A stretch of DNA of 39,500 nucleotides from Embleya sp040605455. Lineage in GTDB: Bacteria > Actinomycetota > Actinomycetes > Streptomycetales > Streptomycetaceae. The first letter of the stretch is position 1; each line of letters starts with the position of its first letter. Under the pieces are notes generated by a model. The model worked only from the letters and a program-made list of their open reading frames with translations, was not told where the DNA came from and made no database searches. The DNA lies in contig NZ_JBEXCV010000079.1 of the NCBI RefSeq assembly GCF_040605455.1, forward strand, positions 1 to 39,500, in the 5' to 3' direction. Position numbers and translations under genes: made by a program. Below are positions 1-7,666 of this stretch, piece by piece.

Positions 1-104
1 AAGCGCCGGCCGGGCTGTTTGGCCTCAAGCGCCGGCCGGGCTGTTTGGCCTCAAGCGCCGGCCGGGCTGTTTGGCCTCAAGCGCCGGCCGGGCTGGGTGG
101 CCTC
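1..104. repeat. Four tandem copies of a 26-bp GC-rich intergenic repeat
   Basis: Four head-to-tail 26-bp units fill 1-26, 27-52, 53-78 and 79-104. Each carries the core GCGCCGGCCGGGCTG. The first three continue TTTGGCCTC and the fourth GGTGGCCTC. The core contains the self-complementary CCGGCCGG. The array lies just beyond the 3' end of the minus-strand esterase gene that ends at 140. The same element recurs near 6700 and at 39334-39500 in the same orientation, so it is a dispersed family and not one local expansion. The window edge cuts into it, so the true copy number is unknown. Confidence 0.9.
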
Positions 105-139
105 GCGTGTTGGTTGGGGGGTGCTTGGGTGGGTTGGGG

Positions 140-1234
140 TCAGGTGATTGATTTGGTTAGCCAGCGGAAGACGTCGGGGACCATTCGGCGCCAGACGTCG
201 GTGCCGTGGCCGCCGCCGCCGATTTCGGCGAGGGTGATGGCGGTGGGGGGTTTGGCGATGGCCTTCAGGGCTTGGGCGTCGCCGTAGCCGTCGCCCTTTT
301 CGCCGGCCAGGTAGAGGGAGACCTTCGGGGGCTGGGCCGCGCCCTTGAGGATGGTCAGCGGGTTCGCCGACACGCGCAGTGCCGGGTCCTTGGACGTGAC
401 CGAGTCGGACTCGCCCTTGGGGTCGTTGTAACCGGACAGGCTCACGCCCGCGCTGTAACGGTCCGGGTGCAGCAGCGCCATCCGGATCGCGCAGTGACCG
501 CCGGCGGAGTAGCCCGCGATGGCCCAGTGCTTGGGGTCGGTCTCGGCGCGGAAGTTGTCGATCACCATGCGGCGCACGTCGCCGGAGATCCAGGTGTCCG
601 CGTTGGCCTTGCCCGGCACGTCCGCGCAGCCGGTGTCCTCGTTGCCCGCGAGCAGCTTGGTCCGCGGCGAGACCAGGATGAACGGCGCCACCTCGCCCTT
701 GTTCATCAGGTTCTTCAGTTGCTTGTTGACGTCCAGCGTGCCGAACCAGGCCTTGGCCGAGCCCGGGTAGCCGGGCAGCAGTTCGACGACGGGGAACTTC
801 TTGTCCGCGAACGCCGGATCCTTGTACTGCGGCGGCAGCCACACGTAGACCTCGGCCTCGATGGCCGACTGCGGTCCCTTGAGGTTGGTCTGCTGGACGC
901 CGTCGCCCATCTTGCCGTCGGACGCGGGCTCGAACTTGCTGAGCAGCTTCTGCTCGGGCGCCGCCGGCGCTTCCGGTTCGCGGGCCTCGGTCACATGGCC
1001 GCCACCGGTGCCCAGGAAGTCGTCCCAGGTGTCGTAGAGGCTGTTCGCGTTGTTGACCATCACGAAAACCATCAGGATGGCCGTCGCCTGGCAGGTGACC
1101 AGCATGAACAGCCGGCCGACGATTCTGACCGCCTTCGGCCCGGGAATGCGGTTCCACGCGACCAGAGCCAGCACGAGGGCGGCGATCGCGAGCAGGATGG
1201 TCGTTATATAGAAGGGAGTACCGGTCAGGCTCAC
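140..1234 (-). CDS. Membrane-anchored alpha/beta-hydrolase esterase (PF00756-like)
   Basis: This 364-residue protein has two or three N-terminal hydrophobic helices (about residues 8-28 and 40-60) followed by an extracytoplasmic esterase domain from about residue 115. The nucleophile elbow is GYSAGGH with Ser243, and the C-terminal GGGGHG near residue 345 likely supplies the catalytic His. The fold resembles the esterase D / antigen-85 family, which acts on acyl esters or transfers acyl groups. The actual substrate cannot be told. It is a clear paralogue of the next gene: both have VWLPPxYxDPA, a Cys-Asp-x-Pro-Gly segment and a similar Ser elbow. The two lie 40 bases apart on the same strand, and this gene is downstream in the pair. 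The function as a hydrolase is well supported; topology and substrate are inferred. Confidence 0.85.
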   Translation of the reverse strand: MSLTGTPFYITTILLAIAALVLALVAWNRIPGPKAVRIVGRLFMLVTCQATAILMVFVMVNNANSLYDTWDDFLGTGGGHVTEAREPEAPAAPEQKLLSKFEPASDGKMGDGVQQTNLKGPQSAIEAEVYVWLPPQYKDPAFADKKFPVVELLPGYPGSAKAWFGTLDVNKQLKNLMNKGEVAPFILVSPRTKLLAGNEDTGCADVPGKANADTWISGDVRRMVIDNFRAETDPKHWAIAGYSAGGHCAIRMALLHPDRYSAGVSLSGYNDPKGESDSVTSKDPALRVSANPLTILKGAAQPPKVSLYLAGEKGDGYGDAQALKAIAKPPTAITLAEIGGGGHGTDVWRRMVPDVFRWLTKSIT

Positions 1235-1274
1235 TGTGGTCTTCCAGGGGGATTCAGCGACGGTCCGGACACGG

Positions 1275-2297
1275 TCAGTCGGCGGTGGGCGGGGGCATGT
1301 GCCGGCCGAGCCAGCCGAGCAGATCCGGGAGCATCTTCTTGAAGTGCGAAGTCAGATGCCTACCACCGGGCTGCTCGTAGTACTCGATGCGTACGGGTGG
1401 TGCGGCCTTCGCGACGAAGGCCTTGACCAGACGGACCTCGGCCGCATCCCCGCCGCCCGCGGTCGCGAGCACGTCGATGTCGGCCTTGCCCGCCGCGATC
1501 AGCTTCTCCGGGCTGTTGGCGAGCCGCTCGGCCTCGTAGCCCTTCCACAATGGTGAATCCGGGTTGAAGTAGCCGTCGATCGGCACGGCGACCTTGAACT
1601 TGTCCGGATGCTGGAGGGCGAGCTTGACGCTGCAGAACGCGCCGGTGGACGCGCCCATCAGCCCCCATCCAGCCGGGTCGCGCAGGGTACGGAAGTTGGC
1701 CTTGACCAGGTCGGGGATGTCCTGGGACATCCAGGTGCCCATCTTGGGCTGCCCCGGGATGTCACTGCATTCGAGGCTGCGCTTCTCGTCCTTCTCCAGG
1801 TTCTGCACCGGCATCACCATGATGAACGGATGGGACTTGCCCGCCCTGGCCTGCTGCACGGCCTCCTGTTGGATCGGCAACTGGTTGTCGGTCCAGGTGT
1901 TGTAGCCGTTGCTCTGGCCACCCGCGTAGAGCGTGAGCACCGGGAAGCCGTGCTTCGCATAGGCCGGGTCGTTGTACTCCGGGGGAAGCCACACCCACAC
2001 CTTGCCGGTGACACCCGACTTGGGGCCGGTATACGAGGTCATCAGGATCGGCCCGACCGAGGTGGTCGTGGCGGTCGTGAAGTTCGTCGTGGGGCCGGTC
2101 GGCATCACGGCCTTGCTGGGCGTGGCCGGTTTGACGGGCGGACTCGCCGCGCCGCCCGGCCGGGACGGCGCCGCCGTGGACTTGGCGTGTTCGGTCGTCG
2201 CATCGCCGGACGAGCCGCACGCGGACGCGGTCACCGCGACGAGTACGGCACCGAGCAATGCCGTCGTGCGACGACGGCGTGCGGAAACGGGGATCAA
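1275..2297 (-). CDS. Secreted lipoprotein esterase, paralogue of the downstream gene
   Basis: The reading frame stays open far upstream, but a TTG at 2297 preceded by GGAG (8-base spacer) gives a 340-residue protein starting MIPVSARRRR, a normal signal peptide. The hydrophobic stretch ends in TASAC, so Cys27 is a plausible though not canonical lipidation site. A Pro/Thr-rich linker follows (about residues 35-80), then an esterase domain with the nucleophile motif GASTGAF (Ser217) and a C-terminal GGRHLTSHF His near residue 313. It matches the neighbouring esterase across its whole hydrolase domain, so the pair arose by tandem duplication, but the anchors differ: lipoprotein here, membrane helices there. 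It likely acts outside the cytoplasmic membrane. Substrate unknown. The alternative, much longer 469-residue start would bury the signal peptide and is unlikely. Confidence 0.82.
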   Translation of the reverse strand: MIPVSARRRRTTALLGAVLVAVTASACGSSGDATTEHAKSTAAPSRPGGAASPPVKPATPSKAVMPTGPTTNFTTATTTSVGPILMTSYTGPKSGVTGKVWVWLPPEYNDPAYAKHGFPVLTLYAGGQSNGYNTWTDNQLPIQQEAVQQARAGKSHPFIMVMPVQNLEKDEKRSLECSDIPGQPKMGTWMSQDIPDLVKANFRTLRDPAGWGLMGASTGAFCSVKLALQHPDKFKVAVPIDGYFNPDSPLWKGYEAERLANSPEKLIAAGKADIDVLATAGGGDAAEVRLVKAFVAKAAPPVRIEYYEQPGGRHLTSHFKKMLPDLLGWLGRHMPPPTAD

Positions 2298-2370
2298 GGG
2301 AAGGGCTCCGGCAGGCGTCAGGGGTGCTGTTGACAAAAACGACCCTAACCGGACAGCGAGACGGTCATTC

Positions 2371-2391
2371 GACGGCTCTGTAACAGCCGTC
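2371..2391. promoter_or_regulatory. Small hairpin in divergent promoter region
   Basis: GACGGCT and AGCCGTC form a perfect 7-bp inverted repeat around a 7-base loop. It lies between the divergent lipoprotein esterase and the PrsW-linked gene. There is no T-tract, so a regulatory or UTR role is as likely as termination. Confidence 0.35.
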
Positions 2392-2405
2392 CATCGATCG
2401 GCGGG

Positions 2406-2424
2406 ACGAAAACAATGTTTTCGT
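2406..2424. promoter_or_regulatory. AT-rich 8-bp inverted repeat, possible operator
   Basis: ACGAAAAC-AAT-GTTTTCGT is a perfect 8-bp inverted repeat with a 3-base centre. It is conspicuously AT-rich against the surrounding GC-rich DNA and lies in the divergent intergenic region, about 110 bases from the esterase start and 42 bases from the start at 2466. The tight 3-base centre fits a dimeric repressor site better than a terminator. No regulator gene sits next to it. Confidence 0.45.
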
Positions 2425-2465
2425 GATTTTACCGTGACCGAGTCACCCCTTCGGCGGAGCCGCGC

Positions 2466-3137
2466 GTGACTTTCGGCGACGACGTGGGTAGCGGCGAGAA
2501 CGCCATCGGCCGCAATCAGGAGTCGCGCTTGTCCCTCACCGCCCCCGTCCCGCGACCGCCCTCCCCGGATTCGAGCCCGAGTTCGAGATCGGGGCCGATT
2601 CCGCGTACGCACGGACTGCGCGCGACGGTCGTGGTGGCCCTGATGATGTTGTTCCTGATCGCGATCCCGTACCTGCTCAACCACTCCGTCGTCGGCGCCG
2701 CACCGGTGCGCGCCGGCCAGGTGGTCACGCTGGGCACCTTCCGCTACCGGCCGTCGCCCGGCTGGCAGATCGACCGGGGTGCCTCCCAGGCCGATCTGGT
2801 CAGCGTGTTGGTCAAGGGCGCGACCACGTACCGGCTGACCCCGCTGGGCCGGCAGTCCTCGGCGGCGGGCGCGTTCAAGGCGGCATCCCGCCGTTACGAG
2901 GCGACCGGACGCGGGCGGATCGGCGGCGACCCGGCCTCGGTGACCACCGCACGCGGACTGACCGGCCTGGTCGCGCCGATCAGCGGGAACACCGTGGCCG
3001 GCACGCTGACGGTCCTGGTCGCCGGCGGCCAGGGCCTGGGGGTCTCGCTTACCGCCCGGTTCAGCGTGCCGCTGACCGGCGCGATCGCCGACGACGTGGT
3101 GACCATGCTGGATTCGATGGAGGTGGTCGACTCGTGA
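2466..3137 (+). CDS. Single-pass membrane protein coupled to PrsW-type protease
   Basis: I do not recognise a named family. The 223-residue protein has a Pro/Ser-rich cytoplasmic N-terminus, one strong membrane helix (about residues 52-70) and an outside domain of roughly 150 residues that looks like the small beta-rich domains of actinobacterial envelope proteins. Two starts are plausible: GTG at 2466 (GGAG, 6-base spacer) and TTG at 2529 (AGGAG, 6-base spacer), which only shortens the disordered N-terminus. Its stop overlaps the start of the PrsW gene in GTGA, so the two are translated together. A type II single-pass protein coupled to an intramembrane protease could be its substrate or partner, but that is inference. 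Confidence 0.75.
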   Translation: MTFGDDVGSGENAIGRNQESRLSLTAPVPRPPSPDSSPSSRSGPIPRTHGLRATVVVALMMLFLIAIPYLLNHSVVGAAPVRAGQVVTLGTFRYRPSPGWQIDRGASQADLVSVLVKGATTYRLTPLGRQSSAAGAFKAASRRYEATGRGRIGGDPASVTTARGLTGLVAPISGNTVAGTLTVLVAGGQGLGVSLTARFSVPLTGAIADDVVTMLDSMEVVDS

Positions 3138-4375
3138 GCGTGGCTCCGTTGACCGATCGTCGGGGTCGTCGGGACGCGGGCGGCATCGTGCAGCCCGCGC
3201 GCGCGGCGTTCTGGCTGTATCCGATCGTGCTCGCGCTCGGCGCCGCGAGTGTGGTGCCCAACTTCATCCGGCTGTCCTCGGCCGCGCCCTCCGGCGCGAT
3301 CGTGCTGAGCGTGGTGATCCACACGTTGTGGCTGATCCCGGCGCTCGCGGTGATCACCCATCTGGACCTGTTCGAGCGCGAGCCGCTGTCGTTCTGCGTG
3401 GCCGCGGTGCTCTGGGGCGGCGTGGTGGCGACCGGGTTCGCGCTCGTGGCCAACGACAACGTGCTCAGCTATCTGGCCAAGCTGGATCCGAAGTTCGCCA
3501 CCGACTGGGGTGCCTCGATCTCGGCGCCGGTGGTCGAGGAGACGCTCAAGCTGCTCGGCGTGGTGGTGCTGATCCTGATCAACCGCCGAGTCTTCGAGAG
3601 CGTGCTCAACGGCTTCGTCGTCGGCGCGCTGGTGGGTCTCGGGTTCCAGGTGGTCGAGAACGTGATGTACGCGCTGAACGCGGCGATCCAGGCGGGCGAG
3701 ACCTGGGCGAGCGGGATCATGGCCGGCTTCTTCGTCCGCGCCATCGTCAACGGGTTGTGGAGCCACGCGGCGTTCACCGCGATGACCGGCGCGGGCGCGG
3801 CGTACGTGGTCGTCGGCGTGCGACGGCCGATCGCGGTGCGGCTCGCGGCGGCCGGCGCGCTGTACTTGGTCGCGTGGGCCCTGCACTTCGTGAACAACTC
3901 GCCGATCCTGGAGCTCGTCCTGGAGCGCACCGACTGGTATCTGACCATCGTGCAGATCGTGCTCAACGGGCTGGTCGTGCTCGCCATCGCGAGCTTCGTC
4001 TACCGGCTCGCGGCCCGGCAGGAGTATCGCTGGTTCGCGCGTGCCGTGGGCGACGAGCCGGACCTGCTGCCGCTGCGCGAACTCGCCGCGCTCGCCTCGA
4101 ACAGGACCCGCAAGGAAGCGGTGGAGGCGGCCCGACGCGATCACGGCCGCAAGGCGGCCCGGGCGCAGAGCCGATTGCAGCGCGCCCAGTTGGGCTACGG
4201 CGTCGCGCTGGCCCGCTCCGCCGACCCGGACACCGACCCCGGCGTGGCCCGCTGGCACCGGCGGATCGACCTGGCTCGGGTCCAAGTGGTGGCCGCCGAC
4301 TCGGAACCGCCCGAGTCGCCCGACGCGCCGACGTCGCATGCCAAGGTGCGCCGCGAACTGCCGGAGGTGCCATAG
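3134..4375 (+). CDS. PrsW-family intramembrane metalloprotease
   Basis: This 413-residue polytopic membrane protein has about eight hydrophobic helices in its first 295 residues and a charged cytoplasmic tail. It carries the PrsW/CPBP-type glutamate motif EETLK (E135, E136, K139), then FQVVEN, and WSHAAFTA and LHFVNN with the expected His residues in later helices. These fit a zinc-dependent protease acting within the membrane. In Bacillus, PrsW cleaves an anti-sigma factor; the actinobacterial substrates are mostly unknown. It starts at GTG 3134, overlapping the preceding stop, so both proteins come from one message. The C-terminal tail (about 300-413) is Arg/Ala-rich and probably soluble. 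The family call is firm; the substrate is unknown. Confidence 0.88.
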   Translation: MSVAPLTDRRGRRDAGGIVQPARAAFWLYPIVLALGAASVVPNFIRLSSAAPSGAIVLSVVIHTLWLIPALAVITHLDLFEREPLSFCVAAVLWGGVVATGFALVANDNVLSYLAKLDPKFATDWGASISAPVVEETLKLLGVVVLILINRRVFESVLNGFVVGALVGLGFQVVENVMYALNAAIQAGETWASGIMAGFFVRAIVNGLWSHAAFTAMTGAGAAYVVVGVRRPIAVRLAAAGALYLVAWALHFVNNSPILELVLERTDWYLTIVQIVLNGLVVLAIASFVYRLAARQEYRWFARAVGDEPDLLPLRELAALASNRTRKEAVEAARRDHGRKAARAQSRLQRAQLGYGVALARSADPDTDPGVARWHRRIDLARVQVVAADSEPPESPDAPTSHAKVRRELPEVP

Positions 4376-4427
4376 CCGCCGGTCGTCGGGGCCTCGCTCG
4401 GCCGGCGGCGGGCCGGATCCGGCCGGT

Positions 4428-4452
4428 GTCGGCGCGGCGCGGCGGCGCCGAC
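4428..4452. terminator. Hairpin between convergent genes
   Basis: GTCGGCGC and GCGCCGAC pair perfectly (8 bp) across a 9-base loop. The hairpin lies between the prsW-like gene (+) and the small membrane gene (-), so it may serve both directions. There is no U-tract, as is common in actinomycetes. Confidence 0.5.
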
Positions 4453-4478
4453 CCGACAACCGATCCGGATTCGGTCGG

Positions 4479-4700
4479 TCAGCGACAGGTGTGCGAGTCC
4501 GGCGCGGTGTGCCGGTTCGCCTGTCGGGGCCATTCGGTGTCCTGTGTCCACACCGTCTCGTCGAGATCGGTGAGCCGGTCCTCGCGCAACAGGTCCCTGG
4601 GTGCGGTGCTGAGGTCACGACGGCCGAGCGAACGCACCACCAGGAGTACGGTCAGGCCGAGCAGACACGCGGACACCGCGAGCACGACGAGTCCGTCCAT
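4479..4700 (-). CDS. Small single-pass membrane protein
   Basis: A 73-residue protein begins MDGLVVLAVSACLLGLTVLL, one N-terminal membrane helix, followed by a charged tail of about 45 residues with several Asp/Arg residues. The ATG at 4700 has a strong GGGAGGG about 5 bases upstream, which supports real translation. I do not recognise a family. It points toward the prsW-like gene and stands apart from the DUF4288 gene upstream by about 110 bases, so it may have its own promoter. Confidence 0.6.
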   Translation of the reverse strand: MDGLVVLAVSACLLGLTVLLVVRSLGRRDLSTAPRDLLREDRLTDLDETVWTQDTEWPRQANRHTAPDSHTCR

Positions 4701-4809
4701 GGTGCCCTCCCCATCTACTTATAGGGCAGTTGCCCTCCATGGTCCCGTGCGGAGCCGAGGTTGTGAACCCGACGCAGATGAACACCGGGCGACGGGTTGG
4801 GTCGTGTGG

Positions 4810-5184
4810 TCACCGGGCGTCCGGGGGTTCGGTGTCGGCCATGATCCGGCGTTGTCGCTCGGTTCCCGTATCGAAGAACGCGTCCAGGTACTCGGTAGGT
4901 TCCAGCGGGCTGTCCCGGGCCAGTGAGAAGACCTCCGTGCCGTGTCCGATCTGCGCGTCGAAGAGCCGGAACGCCTGTGCCAGACCCAGATATTCGGCGT
5001 CGTCCACGTCGCGGGCGTATTCCAGGGCGTCGGCCTCGGCCAGCGCGATGGCCTCGGCGAAGCTGCCGGCGCGCCACAACGTGATGCGTTCCTCGTAGAT
5101 GTCCGGCTGATGACGGAACAGACAGCGGACGCAGTGCCAGGCGGGTTCCTCGGTGTGCGTCGGGGTGTCAGGCGATTCGGTCAC
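4810..5184 (-). CDS. DUF4288-like protein
   Basis: The 124-residue protein starts at GTG 5184. Its centre, YEERITLWRAGSFAEAIALA followed by a stretch rich in Glu and Ala, matches what I know of DUF4288, a small alpha/beta family of unknown function: an EERI strand, an Arg-Ala turn and an AxxxAEAxAxEYA helix. A CVRCLFRH segment (Cys20, Cys23) lies just before it, but there is no second Cys pair, so a complete zinc ribbon is not visible. No membrane segment. Role unknown. Confidence 0.75.
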   Translation of the reverse strand: MTESPDTPTHTEEPAWHCVRCLFRHQPDIYEERITLWRAGSFAEAIALAEADALEYARDVDDAEYLGLAQAFRLFDAQIGHGTEVFSLARDSPLEPTEYLDAFFDTGTERQRRIMADTEPPDAR

Positions 5185-5445
5185 GCGGCCGAGTGTGCCG
5201 GCGCCCGGTCACGGGTTCGGCACGTTTGCCCTTCGGGACCGGTACGCCGGCGTGCCCTCGCGAACCGCCGCACCGCGAGGTCGTGGTCGGCGCGCCCAGG
5301 TGGGCGGCGACGACCGGGCGCATCCGGTCCGAGGTGACCTGCGCCGGGCGCATCGCGGCGTGTACCGCGAGGTTGTCCAGGAGGGCGTGCAGGCGATCGG
5401 TCGTCCCGCTCGTGTTCTTCGGTGGTGCTCCTGCTCTTCACCTAG
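5185..5445. other. Intergenic, no intact gene seen
   Basis: About 260 bases without a convincing gene. On the minus strand one frame reads a short protein-like stretch (about 5205-5400, including LLDNLAVHAAMRPAQVTSD) but without a usable start or recognisable family. It may be a decayed gene remnant beside the acetyltransferase-like remnant that follows. Confidence 0.4.
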
Positions 5446-5694
5446 CGGCCGACGGATCCGGCCGAGCACTTGGTGGCGCACGGCCTGCCGGTCAACGAGG
5501 GCGAAGTGGCGATGCGGGCGCGGTGGCGTCGGAGCAGGCCGGCCGAGGCCGCGCTCCCGGCCGGGTTGCGGATCGAACCGGTGCGCACGCGCCCGGGGTT
5601 GCTCGACTTCGCCGAGGTGCTCGCCGCGCTCTGGACGCCGTCCGCGCAGGCTGCTTGCGATGGGCCGGGCGCGGGGCCCGGGTCCGTTACTTGA
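5446..5694 (+). pseudogene. Possible GNAT acetyltransferase N-terminal remnant
   Basis: A short frame, opened by a stop at 5443-5445, reads AEHLVAHGLPVNEGEVAMRA then ALPAGLRIEPVRTRPGLLDF, with strong GC-rich third positions as in real genes here. The second part resembles the beginning of a GNAT acetyltransferase domain (aLPxGLRIExVRTxxxLxDFAxVLAALW). The acetyl-CoA loop and the rest of the domain are absent; the frame stops at 5694 inside the 3' end of the SDR gene on the other strand. I read it as a truncated relic, at low confidence. A chance open frame in GC-rich DNA is the alternative. Confidence 0.25.
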
Positions 5695-6604
5695 GCAGTT
5701 CCGGGTGCAGTGCCTCGACCATCCGGCGCATGCCGTCCCGCCAGTGCACGCTGGTGCGGCCGGTGATCTCGTGCATCCGGGTCAGGTCCAGCGTGACCGA
5801 GTCGATGGTCGCGTCGGTGGGATTGAACTCGGGTGTGACGCCCGTGAGTTCGGCCAGATAGCCGCACCACTCCTCGATGCTCACCGGGTCGCTGCCGCCC
5901 CAGTTGACGGTGGTGACCTCGGGCGTGGCCGCCGCGAACAGCGCGGGGAGCGTGCCGGCGATATCGTCCACGTGGATCGGGTGGTAGATGCTCGGCGCGT
6001 TGGTGTGCACGTCGATCGGCGCGCCGCCGAGCATCATCTCCAGGTGGATGCCGGGCCAGCCGCCGTTGTCGCCGTAGGGCACCGACAGGCGCGCGATCGT
6101 GGTCGGCAGCGCGAAGCGGCGCGAGCCCCAGCGGGCGGCGCCCTCGGCCGCGATCTTGCAGATGCTGTACGTCTCCAGGAACGACCACACGCCGTGGTTG
6201 TCGCCGAGCGACGCGCCTTCGGCAAGCTCCTTGTGGCCGGCGGGCTGATACACCGCGGTGGAGGAGCAGTGCAGGAACGCCCGGGCGGCCTGGTGGTGTT
6301 CCATCAGGGACAGGACGCCTCCCGCATTCGCGTCCAGGTCCACGTTCCAGTCGCCGTTCTTGGCGACGGCGAAGTTGACCACGTAGTCGGCGTCGGCGGG
6401 CAGCGCCGCGACGTCGCCGGCGGCCAGGTCGATCCGTACGCATGTGACGCCTGCGGCCTCCAGGCGCTCGCGGGCCTCGTCGTCGTGGAAGCGGGCTGCG
6501 CCGTATACGTCATTGTCCCGGGCGAGGATCTTGGCGACCGGTTCGGCGACTTGGCCGGTGACTCCGGTGACGACGATTTTGGCGCCTGTGAGGGTCGATG
6601 CCAT
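5687..6604 (-). CDS. Extended SDR: NAD-dependent epimerase/dehydratase
   Basis: A 305-residue extended short-chain dehydrogenase. The Rossmann motif is GVTGQVA (residues 14-20, GxxGxxA), then an acidic turn after strand 2. The catalytic elements are HCSSTAVY (Ser near 115) and YSICK (Tyr146, Lys150), so the enzyme looks intact. Length and C-terminal layout (NWGGSDPVSIEEW, then a WRDGMRRMVEAL helix) fit nucleotide-sugar epimerases and related reductases, but the substrate is not evident. It stands alone, with a repeat-rich region upstream. Confidence 0.85.
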   Translation of the reverse strand: MASTLTGAKIVVTGVTGQVAEPVAKILARDNDVYGAARFHDDEARERLEAAGVTCVRIDLAAGDVAALPADADYVVNFAVAKNGDWNVDLDANAGGVLSLMEHHQAARAFLHCSSTAVYQPAGHKELAEGASLGDNHGVWSFLETYSICKIAAEGAARWGSRRFALPTTIARLSVPYGDNGGWPGIHLEMMLGGAPIDVHTNAPSIYHPIHVDDIAGTLPALFAAATPEVTTVNWGGSDPVSIEEWCGYLAELTGVTPEFNPTDATIDSVTLDLTRMHEITGRTSVHWRDGMRRMVEALHPELLK

Positions 6605-7084
6605 GGGGGTCCTCCGTGCGGGTCGCTGCGCTTTGCTTGCGGGATGGGTTTTGGCTGGGTTCGCGGGGAACGGGTGCGGTCCGGGGGGGCCTTTTTGTCC
6701 TCAAGCGCCGGACGGGCTGGGGGTCCCGGACGGGCTGGGGGTCCCGGACGGGCTGGGGGTCCCGGACGGGCTGGGGGGCGGGGGTGCCGGGCGGGTTGGG
6801 GGATGCCGGCCGGGTTGGGGGGCCGGATGGGCTGGGGTGTGGTGGTGGGCCGGGGATGCGGGTTGTTGTTGGGGTGTTTTGTGGGCGGCTTGGTTTTGGA
6901 TGTCGGACGGGCTGGGTTGTGTTCGAGTGTCGGGTGGGTGGGGTAGGTGTGGGCGCACGTTAGTGCAGGATGCGGTTGGGGGGAAGGGAGGGACGAGGGG
7001 GTTCCCTTATGTGGGGGTGCGGGCGGAACGGGGGGTGTCGGTTGAGCGTCTTCGGTGGCGGGGGATCGACGTTCGGGGGCAGCC
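6605..7084. other. Divergent repeat-rich intergenic region
   Basis: This 480-base stretch separates the minus-strand SDR gene from the plus-strand zinc-ribbon gene, so it must hold both promoters. Apart from the tandem repeats at 6697-6850 it contains many runs of four to seven G on the plus strand (about 6764-7080), which could form G-quadruplexes. I see no convincing gene or clear -35/-10 pair. Confidence 0.5.
6697..6776. repeat. Variant of the dispersed repeat expanding into an 18-bp tandem array
   Basis: CCTCAAGCGCCGGACGGGCT at about 6699-6718 is a variant of the edge repeat (A replacing C in the core). From 6710 the 18-bp unit GGACGGGCTGGGGGTCCC repeats exactly at 6710-6727, 6728-6745 and 6746-6763, with a partial fourth copy to 6776. 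Degenerate GGGCTGGG-like words continue to about 6850. The array appears to have grown out of one copy of the dispersed element. Confidence 0.85.
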
Positions 7085-7666
7085 ATGGGTGTGACGGGGC
7101 ACTGCCGACTGTGTGGGACTCCGGTCGCGGACGAGCGCCACGGATATTGCGAAGGGCCGCTGTGTGGGGCCGATCTGGCCGGGCAGCGGGTGGGGAATCC
7201 GGCGCTCGGGGTACAGGTCGGATTCGAGCGGGCGCGGGTGGCGGCGGCCCTCGGGGACGTGGTCGAGGCGCGGTTGGTGGTGCGCAATCGCGGGGGCGCG
7301 GCCGAGCGGTTCCGGGTCCGCGTGTTCGACGCGGAGCGGGTCGCGGTGGTGGAGCCGGAGCGGGGTGCGCCGATCGGGCCGGGTGCGCAGGTGGTGTGGA
7401 TCGTGCGCTACCGGGTGCCGCGAGAGGTGGGTCCGGTGGGCGCGGGTGCGTCCGGCGGGTCGGCGGCGGGGTTGCTGTATCACGCGGCGGTGCGAGCCGA
7501 GGCGGTGCGCGATCGGCGGGTGGGGGCGGCTGCGGTGCTGGATGTGCGGATTCGCGGCGGTATCGACCGGGCCGACCCGATGTCCAGCGGTGAGCCGCGC
7601 TTCAGCGCGTCCAGTCGGGGGCGTGCCGTGCGACCAGGCGCTGCCACGCGGGGACGCCGCCCTTGA
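7085..7666 (+). CDS. Zinc-ribbon protein of unknown function
   Basis: Starting at ATG 7085 (preceded by a G-rich TTCGGGGGCAG), the protein has 193 residues. It opens with a C4 zinc-ribbon pattern, HCRLCG ... YCEGPLCG, within the first 30 residues. A beta-rich domain follows (about 35-130) with alternating Val/Arg strands such as ARLVVRNRGGAAERFRVRVF, like an immunoglobulin-type or NEW3-like domain. The C-terminal 20 codons run 65 bases into the 3' end of the convergent ParB-like gene. An upstream GTG at 7055 would add ten residues. I cannot assign a role. Confidence 0.6.
   Translation: MGVTGHCRLCGTPVADERHGYCEGPLCGADLAGQRVGNPALGVQVGFERARVAAALGDVVEARLVVRNRGGAAERFRVRVFDAERVAVVEPERGAPIGPGAQVVWIVRYRVPREVGPVGAGASGGSAAGLLYHAAVRAEAVRDRRVGAAAVLDVRIRGGIDRADPMSSGEPRFSASSRGRAVRPGAATRGRRP

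Noticed and set aside
2330..2335. TTGACA as a -35 promoter box.
   Set aside because: The positions 16-18 bases downstream read ACAGCG-like text, not a -10 box, so a promoter call is not supported.
5153..6946. A long plus-strand frame opposite the SDR epimerase.
   Set aside because: Antisense to an intact SDR with its catalytic motifs; it ends in translated repeat sequence.
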